A stretch of DNA of 6,130 bases from contig RKSI01000128.1 of assembly GCA_007570905.1 (NCBI GenBank), forward strand, positions 1-6,130. Reading direction: 5' to 3'. The DNA is from Gammaproteobacteria bacterium. GTDB taxonomy: Bacteria; Pseudomonadota; Gammaproteobacteria; Poriferisulfidales; Oxydemutatoraceae. The notes beneath the pieces were generated by a model that saw only the letters and a program-made list of their open reading frames with translations, had not been told where the DNA came from and searched no databases. Shown one piece after another: positions 1 to 6,130 of the stretch (position 1 is the first letter of the stretch; each line of letters begins with the position of its first letter). Position numbers and translations under genes: made by a program.

Positions 1-1
1 G

Positions 2-667
2 GATTTGCTTGCGGCCGCGTGGCGTGAATACGCGGCGATTGAGCCGATTACCACCTATTCAATCAACTTCCGGGCGCATGGCCGTGTTCTCGGGTTTTCG
101 CTGGTCGTCGCGCTCGGCCTGCTGGTGCTGCTGTCCGGCCTGGTGCTGGCGCTGATGCGCACCCGGCGCAGCGCGGTGGTGTTTTGCTGTGTCGCGGCGG
201 CGGCGGCGCTCGCGCTGGATGTGCCGTTTATGGGCAGTTTGTTCGCGCATGCGCGCCTCGCGCATGATGTTTCGGCGTGGCACGCCGACCGCTATGATGA
301 ATACGCCTCGCGCTTTGACGAGGAATTCGCGCAACTCGACCGCGCCCTGCGCGAACACGCGCCGCCGGGCGCAAAGGTGGCGTTTCCGTGGCCGCGCAAG
401 CGGTTTTTCCCGGGCGAGTCGAACTGGCTGGTGTTTTTGTACCGCGACCATCAGCACTACGCCGTGGTCGGCGCGTGGTGGGATACGAGAGCCGACGGCA
501 GATGGCTTAAAGACGATATTGAATACCTGTTTTACTACTATCCCGAGGGTTTGACCGTCGAGGCCGACGGAGAGACGGTCTCGGTGGATGGCAGCGACAG
601 GAAATACAGGGTTGAGACGCTGTATCAGTCGTCGCCCGGCGCGCGCCTGCTGAAGGTGGTCCGTTGA
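2..667 (+). CDS. Membrane protein with C-terminal soluble domain, 5' end outside the window
   Basis: The frame is open to the left edge, so the gene probably starts upstream; the TTG at 5-7 is a possible start but has no visible support. Numbering from that TTG, two hydrophobic segments lie at about residues 29-51 and 56-80. A soluble domain of about 140 residues follows, rich in Asp, Glu, Arg and aromatics. It contains a stretch (REHAPPGAKVAFPWPRK) like those in the periplasmic C-terminal domains of polytopic GT-C glycosyltransferases, so this may be the end of such an enzyme. That is inference from style and context; no catalytic motif is visible in the part present. The stop codon overlaps the TTG start of the next gene by 4 bases (TTGA), which suggests one transcript and translational coupling with the two glycosyltransferase genes downstream. 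The specific function is not recognised. Confidence 0.75.
   Translation, partial: DLLAAAWREYAAIEPITTYSINFRAHGRVLGFSLVVALGLLVLLSGLVLALMRTRRSAVVFCCVAAAAALALDVPFMGSLFAHARLAHDVSAWHADRYDEYASRFDEEFAQLDRALREHAPPGAKVAFPWPRKRFFPGESNWLVFLYRDHQHYAVVGAWWDTRADGRWLKDDIEYLFYYYPEGLTVEADGETVSVDGSDRKYRVETLYQSSPGARLLKVVR
653..659 (+). promoter_or_regulatory. Ribosome binding site for the TTG start at 664
   Basis: The purine-rich AAGGTGG contains AAGG at 653-656, seven bases before the TTG at 664. It lies inside the last codons of the preceding gene and supports the TTG start. That start also keeps the first membrane helix of the downstream protein intact; the next internal ATG (codon 23) would remove it. Confidence 0.5.
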
Positions 668-2022
668 CCGGGATTTTTCTTGTTGTTCTGCTAAGCCACT
701 TGCTGCTGGCGGCGAGCGGCCTCGCGCTGATGCAACTGGCGGCGCCCGGACGGCGCCTGCGCTGGCTGCCGTGCCTGCCGTTTGCGTGGCCGACGGGCGT
801 TGTCGTGCTGTATGCGGTCGGTTATCTGTTTGTCCTGGCGGGGTGGTGGAGCACGCACTGGAACTACGCCGCGATTGCCGTGATGCTGGCGCTGGCGGCG
901 GCGGGCGCGGTGCTGTGGCTGCGGGCGCCGCCGCAGCCCGCCGCCGTGATGCCGGCCATCAAGCCGCGCGACTGGGTGCTGCTCGCGCTGCTGGCCGCCA
1001 AATGCGCGGCGGTGATATACGCCGCGCTGCATTACCCGGTGATTGATTCGGATGCGACCAATCCCGCCGGCTATGTTTCGCTCGCCAAAAGAATCGGCGA
1101 AGGCGTCGTGTTTCCGGGCGGCGACACGGTATCCCCGCTCGGCCCGTCGATACTCGCGGCGTGGGCGAGGATGCCGCTCGACCGCTGGTACGACAGCATG
1201 ATCGCGGTGCCGTGGCTGTTCGCCTGGCTTTCGTTCATCGCCATCGCCGCCGCCGCCTGTTACCGGCTGACGCGCCACGCCACGGCTTCGCTGGCGTGCG
1301 CCTGGTTGTTCGCGTCGCTGCCGCTGGTGGCCAACCATGCGCTGCGGCCCGGTTTCAACGATTTGCTGGTGGCGTGTTTTTTCATCGCCGTGGTCGCTGT
1401 TCTGTGCTTTTTCTATCTGGACAGGGGCAAAACTGCGCGCTTCTGGCTGGTGGTCGCGGTCGCCGGCCTTGTGTGCGGCGCCCTGTCCAAATTGGAGGGC
1501 AAGATGTGGCTTTTGTTGCTGGCGGTGATGGGCGCAAGTTACTGGTTGTACGCGGTCGGCAAGTATCCGTGGCGGAAAATTCTGCTGTTTCAACTGGCCG
1601 CAGCCGCGGTCGTTTATCTGCTGTATTGGCTGACCGCCGATTTCATCGGCCAGTACACCGGCGGGAGATTGTCGTGGCTGTTCCAAAAACGCTACAACCC
1701 CGACTCTTTCGCCCATTTCTTTTCCGCGATGTTCGGCTACGGAAGTTTCAATGTGTTCTGGTGGCTGTTCGCGCCGATGGCGCTGTTTGCGTTGATTGGC
1801 CGGACGGGGATGAGCGCCAGGGCGCTGGTCGCCTATATGCTGGCGGTGGTGTTTGCGCTGTTTTATTTCTCCAATTTCACCGGCAACATAGATTTCACCC
1901 TGATAGGAACGAATGTGGGCCGGTTCTTTCTGCAGGTCAGCGGCATCATGCTGCCGGTTTACTGCATTTTTGCGCGGCAGGTGCTGGACATCATGTCGCG
2001 CCCGGCGGCGGCGGGGCGGTGA
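664..2022 (+). CDS. Polytopic GT-C-like membrane glycosyltransferase
   Basis: This is a 452-residue protein made almost entirely of hydrophobic helices, roughly 11-12 segments, with a first helix at residues 3-25. Between early helices a loop carries the acidic motif DSD (128-130) in VIDSDATNPAGYVSLAKRI. This is where GT-C glycosyltransferases, which use polyprenyl-phosphate sugars, carry their catalytic acidic residues. GFNDLLVA (230-237) and SKLEGKMW (275-282) resemble the conserved G-[YF]-x-D and K-x-E-G motifs of bacterial polytopic GT-C proteins. A late segment, TNVGRFFLQ (416-424), fits the usual C-terminal motif. The likely role is sugar transfer from a lipid carrier to an envelope glycan, lipid or protein at the outer face of the inner membrane; donor and acceptor are unknown. 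TTG start overlaps the previous stop, and its own TGA overlaps the next gene's GTG. It could instead be an O-antigen-type ligase or polymerase, which fits less well. Confidence 0.75.
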   Translation: MTGIFLVVLLSHLLLAASGLALMQLAAPGRRLRWLPCLPFAWPTGVVVLYAVGYLFVLAGWWSTHWNYAAIAVMLALAAAGAVLWLRAPPQPAAVMPAIKPRDWVLLALLAAKCAAVIYAALHYPVIDSDATNPAGYVSLAKRIGEGVVFPGGDTVSPLGPSILAAWARMPLDRWYDSMIAVPWLFAWLSFIAIAAAACYRLTRHATASLACAWLFASLPLVANHALRPGFNDLLVACFFIAVVAVLCFFYLDRGKTARFWLVVAVAGLVCGALSKLEGKMWLLLLAVMGASYWLYAVGKYPWRKILLFQLAAAAVVYLLYWLTADFIGQYTGGRLSWLFQKRYNPDSFAHFFSAMFGYGSFNVFWWLFAPMALFALIGRTGMSARALVAYMLAVVFALFYFSNFTGNIDFTLIGTNVGRFFLQVSGIMLPVYCIFARQVLDIMSRPAAAGR

Positions 2023-3029
2023 AGCAGCCGCGCGTCGCCGTCGTCATTCCGTGCCACCGGGTCAGGGAGCGCGTGGTGTCGGTCATCGAGCGCATCCCGG
2101 CGTCATGCGGGCGCATCGTCGTCGTGGACGACGCCTGCCCCGAACGCAGCGGCGAGCATGTCGCCGCGCAGGTCAAGGACGAGCGGGTTCAGGTGCTGTT
2201 CAACGACGAGAACCTCGGCGTCGGCGGCGCCACGCTGCGCGGTTTCGCGCACGCCGCCGAAGACGGCGCCGACATTCTCGTCAAGATGGACGGCGACGGC
2301 CAGATGGACCCGCGCCTGCTGCCGCTGTTCACGGCGCCGCTGGCGGAAGGGCGCGCCGACTACGCCAAGGGCAACCGCTTTCACGATCTGGAAGGGCTGA
2401 AAGACATGCCGTGGCCGCGGCTGCTCGGCAACGCGGTGTTCTCTTTTTTCGCAAAGTTGTCCACCGGCTACTGGAACATCTTTGATCCCAACAACGGCTA
2501 CCTCGCGCTCAACGCCGCCGTTTTCCGCGCGCTGCCGGGCGGCAAGATAGACCGCGGCTATTTCTTTGAGAGCGACCTGCTTTTCCGGCTTGGTCTGCTG
2601 CGCGCCGTGGTCTGCGATGTGCCGATGCGCAGCCGCTATGCCGGCGAGGTCAGCGGCATCCGCGCCGTCCGCGAGGCGCCGCTTTTCCTGTTCAAGCACA
2701 TCCGCAACCTGTTCAAGAGAATCGCCTACAATTATTTTTTGAGGGACTTCAACCTCGCCTCGATTGAACTGGTGCTCGGCGGCGCGCTGCTGATTTTCGG
2801 CCTGTCTTTCGGCGCCGTCAAGTGGATGGAGTCCGCCGAGGCCATGATGACGACGCCGGTCGGCACGATCATGCTGTCGGCGCTCTCAATTATTCTCGGC
2901 AGCCAGTTCCTGCTCGCCTTCATCAACTATGATGTGCAGATGGTGCCGAGAACGCCGGTCGCCGGCCTGCTGCGCGGGCTGTCGCGCAATGACGACGGCG
3001 GAGAAATCGACGACGGAGAAATCAAATAA
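2019..3029 (+). CDS. Glycosyltransferase family 2, polyprenyl-phosphate sugar synthase type
   Basis: This is a 336-residue protein with an N-terminal GT-A domain (about 5-215) and two C-terminal membrane helices (about 247-268 and 281-302). It opens with VAVVIPCHR (6-14), then VVVDDACPERS (34-44), NENLGVGGATLRG-like nucleotide-binding residues (65-75), and the metal-binding DGDGQMDP (91-98). KGNRF (117-121), FDPNNGY (155-161) and FESD (183-186) also match DPM1-like enzymes, which transfer a sugar from a nucleotide donor to undecaprenyl phosphate at the cytoplasmic face. The sugar cannot be read from sequence. The GTG start at 2019 overlaps the previous TGA by 4 bases and puts the first strand of the fold right at the N-terminus. 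The longer open frame upstream is only a shadow of the preceding gene. Pairing with the GT-C-like gene suggests that this enzyme makes the lipid-linked donor the other uses. The acidic tail ends in a short internal duplication. Confidence 0.88.
   Translation: MKQPRVAVVIPCHRVRERVVSVIERIPASCGRIVVVDDACPERSGEHVAAQVKDERVQVLFNDENLGVGGATLRGFAHAAEDGADILVKMDGDGQMDPRLLPLFTAPLAEGRADYAKGNRFHDLEGLKDMPWPRLLGNAVFSFFAKLSTGYWNIFDPNNGYLALNAAVFRALPGGKIDRGYFFESDLLFRLGLLRAVVCDVPMRSRYAGEVSGIRAVREAPLFLFKHIRNLFKRIAYNYFLRDFNLASIELVLGGALLIFGLSFGAVKWMESAEAMMTTPVGTIMLSALSIILGSQFLLAFINYDVQMVPRTPVAGLLRGLSRNDDGGEIDDGEIK
2991..3023 (+). repeat. Short tandem duplication in the 3' end of the GT2 gene
   Basis: The 18 bases at 2991-3008 and the 15 bases at 3009-3023 are the same except for one missing triplet (GACGACGGCGGAGAAATC versus GACGACGGAGAAATC). 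They encode DDGGEI then DDGEI, just before the final Lys and stop. The pattern fits a small replication-slippage event in a tail under weak constraint. Confidence 0.8.
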
Positions 3030-3030
3030 C

Positions 3031-3069
3031 CCGGTGCGCGGCGCCGGCGGTGCTGCGCCGGCGCGCCGG
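3031..3069. terminator. Convergent intergenic hairpin, probable shared terminator
   Basis: Bases 3031-3044 pair with 3055-3069 in a GC-rich stem of about 14 pairs, with one G-T pair (3035/3065) and one bulged base (3060). The loop is 10 bases. The hairpin begins two bases after the GT2 stop on the plus strand and six bases after the dsrN stop on the minus strand. On the minus strand it is followed by a broken T-rich run (TTATTTGATTT), which makes it a fair intrinsic terminator for the dsr operon. On the plus strand no T-run follows directly; TTGTTTTT occurs about 20 bases later inside dsrN. Termination is inferred from position and structure. Confidence 0.5.
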
Positions 3070-3074
3070 TTCGG

Positions 3075-4631
3075 TCATCTGCGCGGCGGTTGTTTTTGGC
3101 GCGTTTCTGCGGCGCTCTTGCGGGCGCGGATGTATTCGGTGAAGCGTTGTGTCCAGCGGTTGCCGGCGGTGGCGCGGCGGTGCAGGTAACTGGCCAGCAG
3201 GTTTTTGTGGACGATGCCGTCGCGGCCGCCGCCGAGGCCGTCGCCGCGTGACACCGTATAGGCGGTGTCAAAGGCGTCGGTATTGACCAGGCGCGAGTGG
3301 TGGAATTCGTGGGCGCGTCGCATCGGCGCCTCGCCGGCGATGGCGGGCCACGGCATGTTCGCGGTTTCGCTGAACTCGACATGGCCGCGGCCTTGCGGGC
3401 GTTCGCACATCAGCGCGTCGGCGGCGACAACGCCGCACATTTCATGGCGGCGTTCGCGCCAGGTGATGGCGCGCGACAAATACATCAGGCCGCCGCATTC
3501 GGCGTAGGCCGGCAGGCCGGCGTTGATGGCGCGCGCGACCTCGCCGCGCAGCGCGGCGTTGGCCTCAAGCGCCGCCGCCTGCGTTTCGGGAAAGCCGCCG
3601 CCGATGAACAGGCCGTCCAGCGGCGGCAGGCGTGTGTCGCGCAGGCTGTTGATGAACACCAGTTCGGCGCCGCAGCGTTCCAGGTCTTCAAGGTCGTCGG
3701 GGTAGTAGAAAGAGAACGCGCGGTCCCTGAAAACACCGATACGCAGCGGGCCGCCGTTGCCGGACGCCTGCGCCGGGCCGCCGTCATCGCCGGACATTGC
3801 GGAAGCGGCGGCGGGCGTTTGCAGCGGGTTGCCGTTGCCGGACGCCGTGGCGGCGCCGGGCGTCTGCAACTGCCTGCCATCGCCGGCTACTGTGGCTGCT
3901 GTGGCGGGTGTTTGCAGCGTGCTGTCGCTGCCGGACGCTGTTGAAGCGGCATCACCGACGGCGCGCAGCAGGCGTTCCAGGTTCACTTGTTCGGCGACGG
4001 CGTCGCAGAAGTCGTTGATGCGACGCGCCGCGCCGTCTGTTTCGGCGGACGGCATCAGCCCCAAGTGTCTTTCCGGCAGCGCCAGGCGCGCATCTCGCAT
4101 CACCGCGCCCAGCACCGGCAGGTCGGTGTAGGTCTCGACCGCGGCGGTCAGTTTGGCGCGGTGGCGTTCGCCGCCGACCTTGTTCAATATCACGCCGGCC
4201 AGCGCGACTTGCGGGTCAAACGCCCGGTAGCCTTGCAGCAGCGGCGCGATGCCGCGCGTGATGCCGTCGCAATCCGCGACCAGCACCACAGGCAGGCCCA
4301 GCAGTTTGGCGAGCGCCGCGTTGCTGTCGGCGCCGTCGGCGGCGACGCCGTCATACAGCCCCTTGTTGCCCTCGACCAGCGTGCAGCCGCCGGGGGGCGC
4401 CGCGTGCGCGGCTGCCGCCGCGATGATTTCCGCGTGCGATTGCGTGTTGAAGTCGAGGTTGTAACAGGGGTGGCCGCAGGCGCGCGCCAGCCATTGCGGG
4501 TCAATGTAGTCGGGGCCTTTCTTGAAAGCGCGCACTTCCATGCCGCGCGCTTTCAGCGCCTCGCACAGGCCGGCGGCGATGACCGTCTTGCCGGACGATT
4601 TGTGCGCCGCGCTGACCAGCAACCGCGCCAT
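3075..4631 (-). CDS. dsrN: DsrN, CobB/CbiA-like glutamine-dependent siroheme amidase
   Basis: This 518-residue cytoplasmic protein has the two-domain layout of cobyrinic acid a,c-diamide synthase. An N-terminal ATP-dependent synthetase domain (about 1-225) has a P-loop-like SAAHKSSGKT (7-16), FKKGPDYIDP (36-45), VEGNKGLYDG (86-95) and the family motif ALPERHLGLMPSAE (184-197). A C-terminal class I glutaminase domain (about 297-505) has FIGGGFPE (342-349), nucleophile Cys379 in YAECGGLMYL (376-385) and the probable catalytic His484 in SYLHRR. In sulfur oxidisers DsrN is thought to amidate siroheme to siro(heme)amide, the cofactor of DsrAB. Its position right after dsrP argues for DsrN rather than a cobalamin enzyme, though homology alone cannot separate them. 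It starts 15 bases after the dsrP stop, with no strong ribosome binding site. It is longer than the usual 430-470 residues because of a repetitive linker at about 226-296. Confidence 0.85.
   Translation of the reverse strand: MARLLVSAAHKSSGKTVIAAGLCEALKARGMEVRAFKKGPDYIDPQWLARACGHPCYNLDFNTQSHAEIIAAAAAHAAPPGGCTLVEGNKGLYDGVAADGADSNAALAKLLGLPVVLVADCDGITRGIAPLLQGYRAFDPQVALAGVILNKVGGERHRAKLTAAVETYTDLPVLGAVMRDARLALPERHLGLMPSAETDGAARRINDFCDAVAEQVNLERLLRAVGDAASTASGSDSTLQTPATAATVAGDGRQLQTPGAATASGNGNPLQTPAAASAMSGDDGGPAQASGNGGPLRIGVFRDRAFSFYYPDDLEDLERCGAELVFINSLRDTRLPPLDGLFIGGGFPETQAAALEANAALRGEVARAINAGLPAYAECGGLMYLSRAITWRERRHEMCGVVAADALMCERPQGRGHVEFSETANMPWPAIAGEAPMRRAHEFHHSRLVNTDAFDTAYTVSRGDGLGGGRDGIVHKNLLASYLHRRATAGNRWTQRFTEYIRARKSAAETRQKQPPRR
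3753..3953. repeat. In-frame imperfect tandem repeat (45-48 bp units) inside dsrN
   Basis: On the plus strand, units starting GGGCGTTTGCAG, GGGCGTCTGCAA and GGGTGTTTGCAG begin at 3813, 3858 and 3906, giving spacings of 45 and 48 bases. A more degenerate copy lies at about 3753-3812; its 16-mer GCCGTTGCCGGACGCC (3753-3768) recurs exactly at 3831-3846. On the coding strand, each clear unit gives a motif of the type LQTP followed by Ala/Thr-rich residues and SG-N/D-G, with LQTP at residues 239-242, 255-258 and 270-273. All units are multiples of three, so the frame is kept. The result is a flexible linker rich in Ala, Gly, Ser, Thr and Pro between the synthetase and glutaminase domains. Confidence 0.85.
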
Positions 4632-4646
4632 CGGGCCGCGCCGCCG

Positions 4647-5861
4647 TCACCTGGCCGCGGCGGCGGCGGTGTTGAAACTGCTGTCGGACAGGTCTTCGGG
4701 CAGGAAATCAAGGACGGCCAGCGCGAACATCAGCAGCGCCAGCGACAGCGCGACGCCGCCGGCGCCGAGCGCCAGTTCCGGCAGGCTCGGCGTGTAACCG
4801 GCGACGACGCCGTCGAAGAAACTGCTGCTTTCCTCCATGCCCGGAAACAGCACCAGCGGGTAAGCCTGGCCGCCGATGATGATGACATACAACTGCGCGA
4901 ACGCGCCGGCGACGACCAGCGCGCAGCCGGCGGCGGCGGCGGCGCGCGAACGCGCCAGCGGCGGCGCATAGAACAGCAACAGCGGCAGCAGGCCGCCGGC
5001 GCCGACCTGCACGCCCCAGAACAGCAGCGGATAGACGCCGCCGCTCGCCAGCAGGAAGTCCTCGACGCCGCGGTGTTCGGCGGCGTAAAGGTTGGTCAGG
5101 TTGAAGGCGACGACAAAATACAGCACCGCGGCGACGAACACGCCGAGCAGGTTTTTCAGTTTGTGCACAATCATGCCGCCGAGCGGGCGCCGCGCGAGGC
5201 GGCTCGACGCCATCAGCACCAGGATGAACACCGCGAGGCCGTACGAAAACGACATGGCGACGAACATCGGCGCCATAAGCGCGGCGTCGTAGGCCTGGCG
5301 CGCGACCAGAAAGCCGAAGATGGAGCCGGTGCCGGTCGTCAGCACCAGGCGCCACAGCAGCGCCGCGATGCCGGCGCCGCGGTTCCAGCGCCCCATCCGG
5401 CGCTCGAACATCGTCCACAAATAGGCGGCGGCGACGAAGATGAAGCCGATGTAAAGAAAGATGTTCCACGCGAAGATGGACTTGAAGTTGTAGTAGGTCA
5501 TCGCGACGATCAGGCGGTCGGGGCGCCCCAGGTCCAGCACCAGGATGGCCAGCCCGCCGACCAGCAGCGCGACGGCGAGGATGGCCGACAGCCGCGCCAG
5601 CGGCTTGTATTCAAGTTTGCCGAACACCGACGCGATGGACGCGACATTCAGCGCGCCGGAGGCGGCGACTATCAAAAAGATGGCGAAGACATGCGGCATG
5701 CCCCACACAATCTGGTTGTTCATGCCGGTCACATAGTGGCCTTCGTGCTCCATATACCAGGCGGCGCCGGCGCCGGCCAGCGCGAACAGCGCAAAGCCGG
5801 CCAGCAGCGCGAAGTAGCCGGCGCTGTTCGCGTCAAGGGCGCGGTGGCGAAACGGCGGCAT
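4647..5861 (-). CDS. dsrP: DsrP, NrfD/PsrC-family membrane subunit of the DsrMKJOP complex
   Basis: This 404-residue protein has about ten membrane helices and belongs to the NrfD/PsrC family of quinone-interacting subunits. Conserved-looking stretches include the first-helix end and loop AAWYMEHEGHYVTGMNNQ (33-50), VWGMPHVFAIFLIVAASGA (52-70), VLDLGRPDRL (108-117), YYNFKSIFAWN (123-133) and TTGTGSIFGFLVARQAYDAA (175-194). These match gammaproteobacterial DsrP as I recall it. DsrP passes electrons between the quinone pool and the periplasmic partner DsrO. I chose the ATG at 5861, two bases after the dsrO stop. A GTG at 5867 is in frame and overlaps that stop as GTGA, adding two residues; neither has a clear ribosome binding site. 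The C-terminus ends in a short Ala-rich tail (NTAAAAAR). Another NrfD-family role, such as polysulfide or sulfite dehydrogenase anchor, is possible, but the dsrO and dsrN neighbours favour DsrP. Confidence 0.9.
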   Translation of the reverse strand: MPPFRHRALDANSAGYFALLAGFALFALAGAGAAWYMEHEGHYVTGMNNQIVWGMPHVFAIFLIVAASGALNVASIASVFGKLEYKPLARLSAILAVALLVGGLAILVLDLGRPDRLIVAMTYYNFKSIFAWNIFLYIGFIFVAAAYLWTMFERRMGRWNRGAGIAALLWRLVLTTGTGSIFGFLVARQAYDAALMAPMFVAMSFSYGLAVFILVLMASSRLARRPLGGMIVHKLKNLLGVFVAAVLYFVVAFNLTNLYAAEHRGVEDFLLASGGVYPLLFWGVQVGAGGLLPLLLFYAPPLARSRAAAAAGCALVVAGAFAQLYVIIIGGQAYPLVLFPGMEESSSFFDGVVAGYTPSLPELALGAGGVALSLALLMFALAVLDFLPEDLSDSSFNTAAAAAR

Positions 5862-5863
5862 CG

Positions 5864-6130
5864 TCACAGGCCGTGGTAGCGCACGCCGGTGTTCAGGCCG
5901 AGGTCGGCGCGTATCTGCGCGCCGCCGTGCCCGGCGAGGCGTCTTGAAATCTCGCTGTCCGGGTCGTTGAGGTCGCCGAACACCAGCGCGCGGTGGCCTT
6001 CGCGCGCGCACGCCTCGGCGCAGGCGGTTGTGCCGTCGCCGCGGTCCACCTTGTGCACGCAGAAGGTGCAACTCTCGACCGTGCCCTTGCCCCGCGGCGC
6101 GTGCGGCAGTTGGTCGGCGAGCGCCTCGTG
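5864..6130 (-). CDS. dsrO: DsrO, periplasmic ferredoxin-like Fe-S protein, C-terminal 88 residues only
   Basis: The gene enters from the right edge and ends at a TGA at 5866-5864. The visible part holds one cysteine cluster with spacing C-x2-C-x12-C-x3-C (CTFC at 6070-6059, then two Cys at about 6022 and 6010), typical of the third-to-last iron-sulfur binding region in DsrO/NrfC/PsrB-type proteins. It is followed by HRALVFGDLNDPDSEISRR and ends IRADLGLNTGVRYHGL, a C-terminus characteristic of DsrO-like proteins. In the Dsr system this subunit is exported by Tat and passes electrons between the cytochrome DsrJ side and DsrP. The signal peptide and remaining clusters lie outside the window. It is directly upstream of dsrP, with the stop codon overlapping a possible GTG start. 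SoeB- or PsrB-like proteins share these features, but the neighbouring dsrN supports DsrO. Confidence 0.87.
   Translation of the reverse strand, partial: HEALADQLPHAPRGKGTVESCTFCVHKVDRGDGTTACAEACAREGHRALVFGDLNDPDSEISRRLAGHGGAQIRADLGLNTGVRYHGL

Noticed and set aside
691..1716. A 341-codon open frame on the minus strand opposite the GT-C-like gene
   Set aside because: The product is rich in Arg, Gln and His with low-complexity composition and no motifs. The plus-strand frame has coherent membrane helices and overlapping operon junctions.
1161..2018. Possible N-terminal extension of the GT2 gene from an ATG at 1161
   Set aside because: The extension lies in the wrong frame of the GT-C-like gene and has shadow-like composition. 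The GT2 fold begins immediately after the GTG at 2019.
3744..3956. The repeat region as a CRISPR array or non-coding repeat locus
   Set aside because: Units are contiguous without spacers, degenerate, multiples of three, and sit inside an intact reading frame.
3075..4631. Cobalamin-biosynthesis CobB/CbiA as the name for the minus-strand amidase
   Set aside because: The fold and motifs would allow it, but the direct linkage to dsrO and dsrP and the absence of any cob/cbi gene in the window make DsrN the better call.
3987..5879. A 630-codon open frame on the plus strand opposite dsrP and dsrN
   Set aside because: Its product is a composition-driven string rich in Arg, Gln, Gly and His with no domain pattern. 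The minus-strand genes carry clear family motifs. Long antisense frames are expected in GC-rich coding DNA.
5862..6071. Extension of dsrP upstream into the dsrO region from 6071
   Set aside because: This stretch is a shadow frame of dsrO, Arg- and Pro-rich, while the dsrO frame carries the cysteine cluster. DsrP homology begins near the ATG at 5861.

Overview
The window is GC-rich, densely coded and bacterial. It carries two convergent gene blocks that meet at about position 3050. The right block (minus strand) is the end of a dissimilatory sulfite reductase (dsr) operon in the order dsrO, dsrP, dsrN. This is the order known from sulfur-oxidising bacteria such as Allochromatium vinosum (…dsrJ-O-P-N…). 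Together with the strongly gammaproteobacterial look of the DsrP protein, it suggests a sulfur-oxidising gammaproteobacterium using reverse Dsr. The species cannot be told from the sequence.

Left block (plus strand, about 2-3029): three membrane-associated genes joined by 4-base stop/start overlaps (TTGA and GTGA). They are a partial membrane protein with a C-terminal soluble domain, a polytopic GT-C-like glycosyltransferase, and a family 2 glycosyltransferase of the polyprenyl-phosphate sugar synthase type. The last probably loads a sugar onto a lipid carrier on the cytoplasmic side. The GT-C-like protein would use such a lipid-linked sugar on the far side of the membrane. The acceptor is unknown.

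Junction (3030-3074): only 45 bases separate the two stop codons. Most of it is one strong GC-rich hairpin, probably shared as a terminator.

Right block (minus strand, 6130 down to 3075): the C-terminus of DsrO (periplasmic Fe-S protein), complete DsrP (NrfD/PsrC-type quinone-interacting membrane subunit) and DsrN (CobB/CbiA-like glutamine-dependent amidase thought to make siro(heme)amide for DsrAB). DsrO and DsrP belong to the DsrMKJOP electron-transfer complex. DsrN supplies the modified cofactor of the sulfite reductase itself. The oddest feature is an in-frame, imperfect 45-48 bp tandem repeat in dsrN. It makes a long low-complexity linker between the ATP-binding and glutaminase domains.

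No RNA genes, insertion sequences, CRISPR arrays or clear promoters were seen. No wholly new system is evident.
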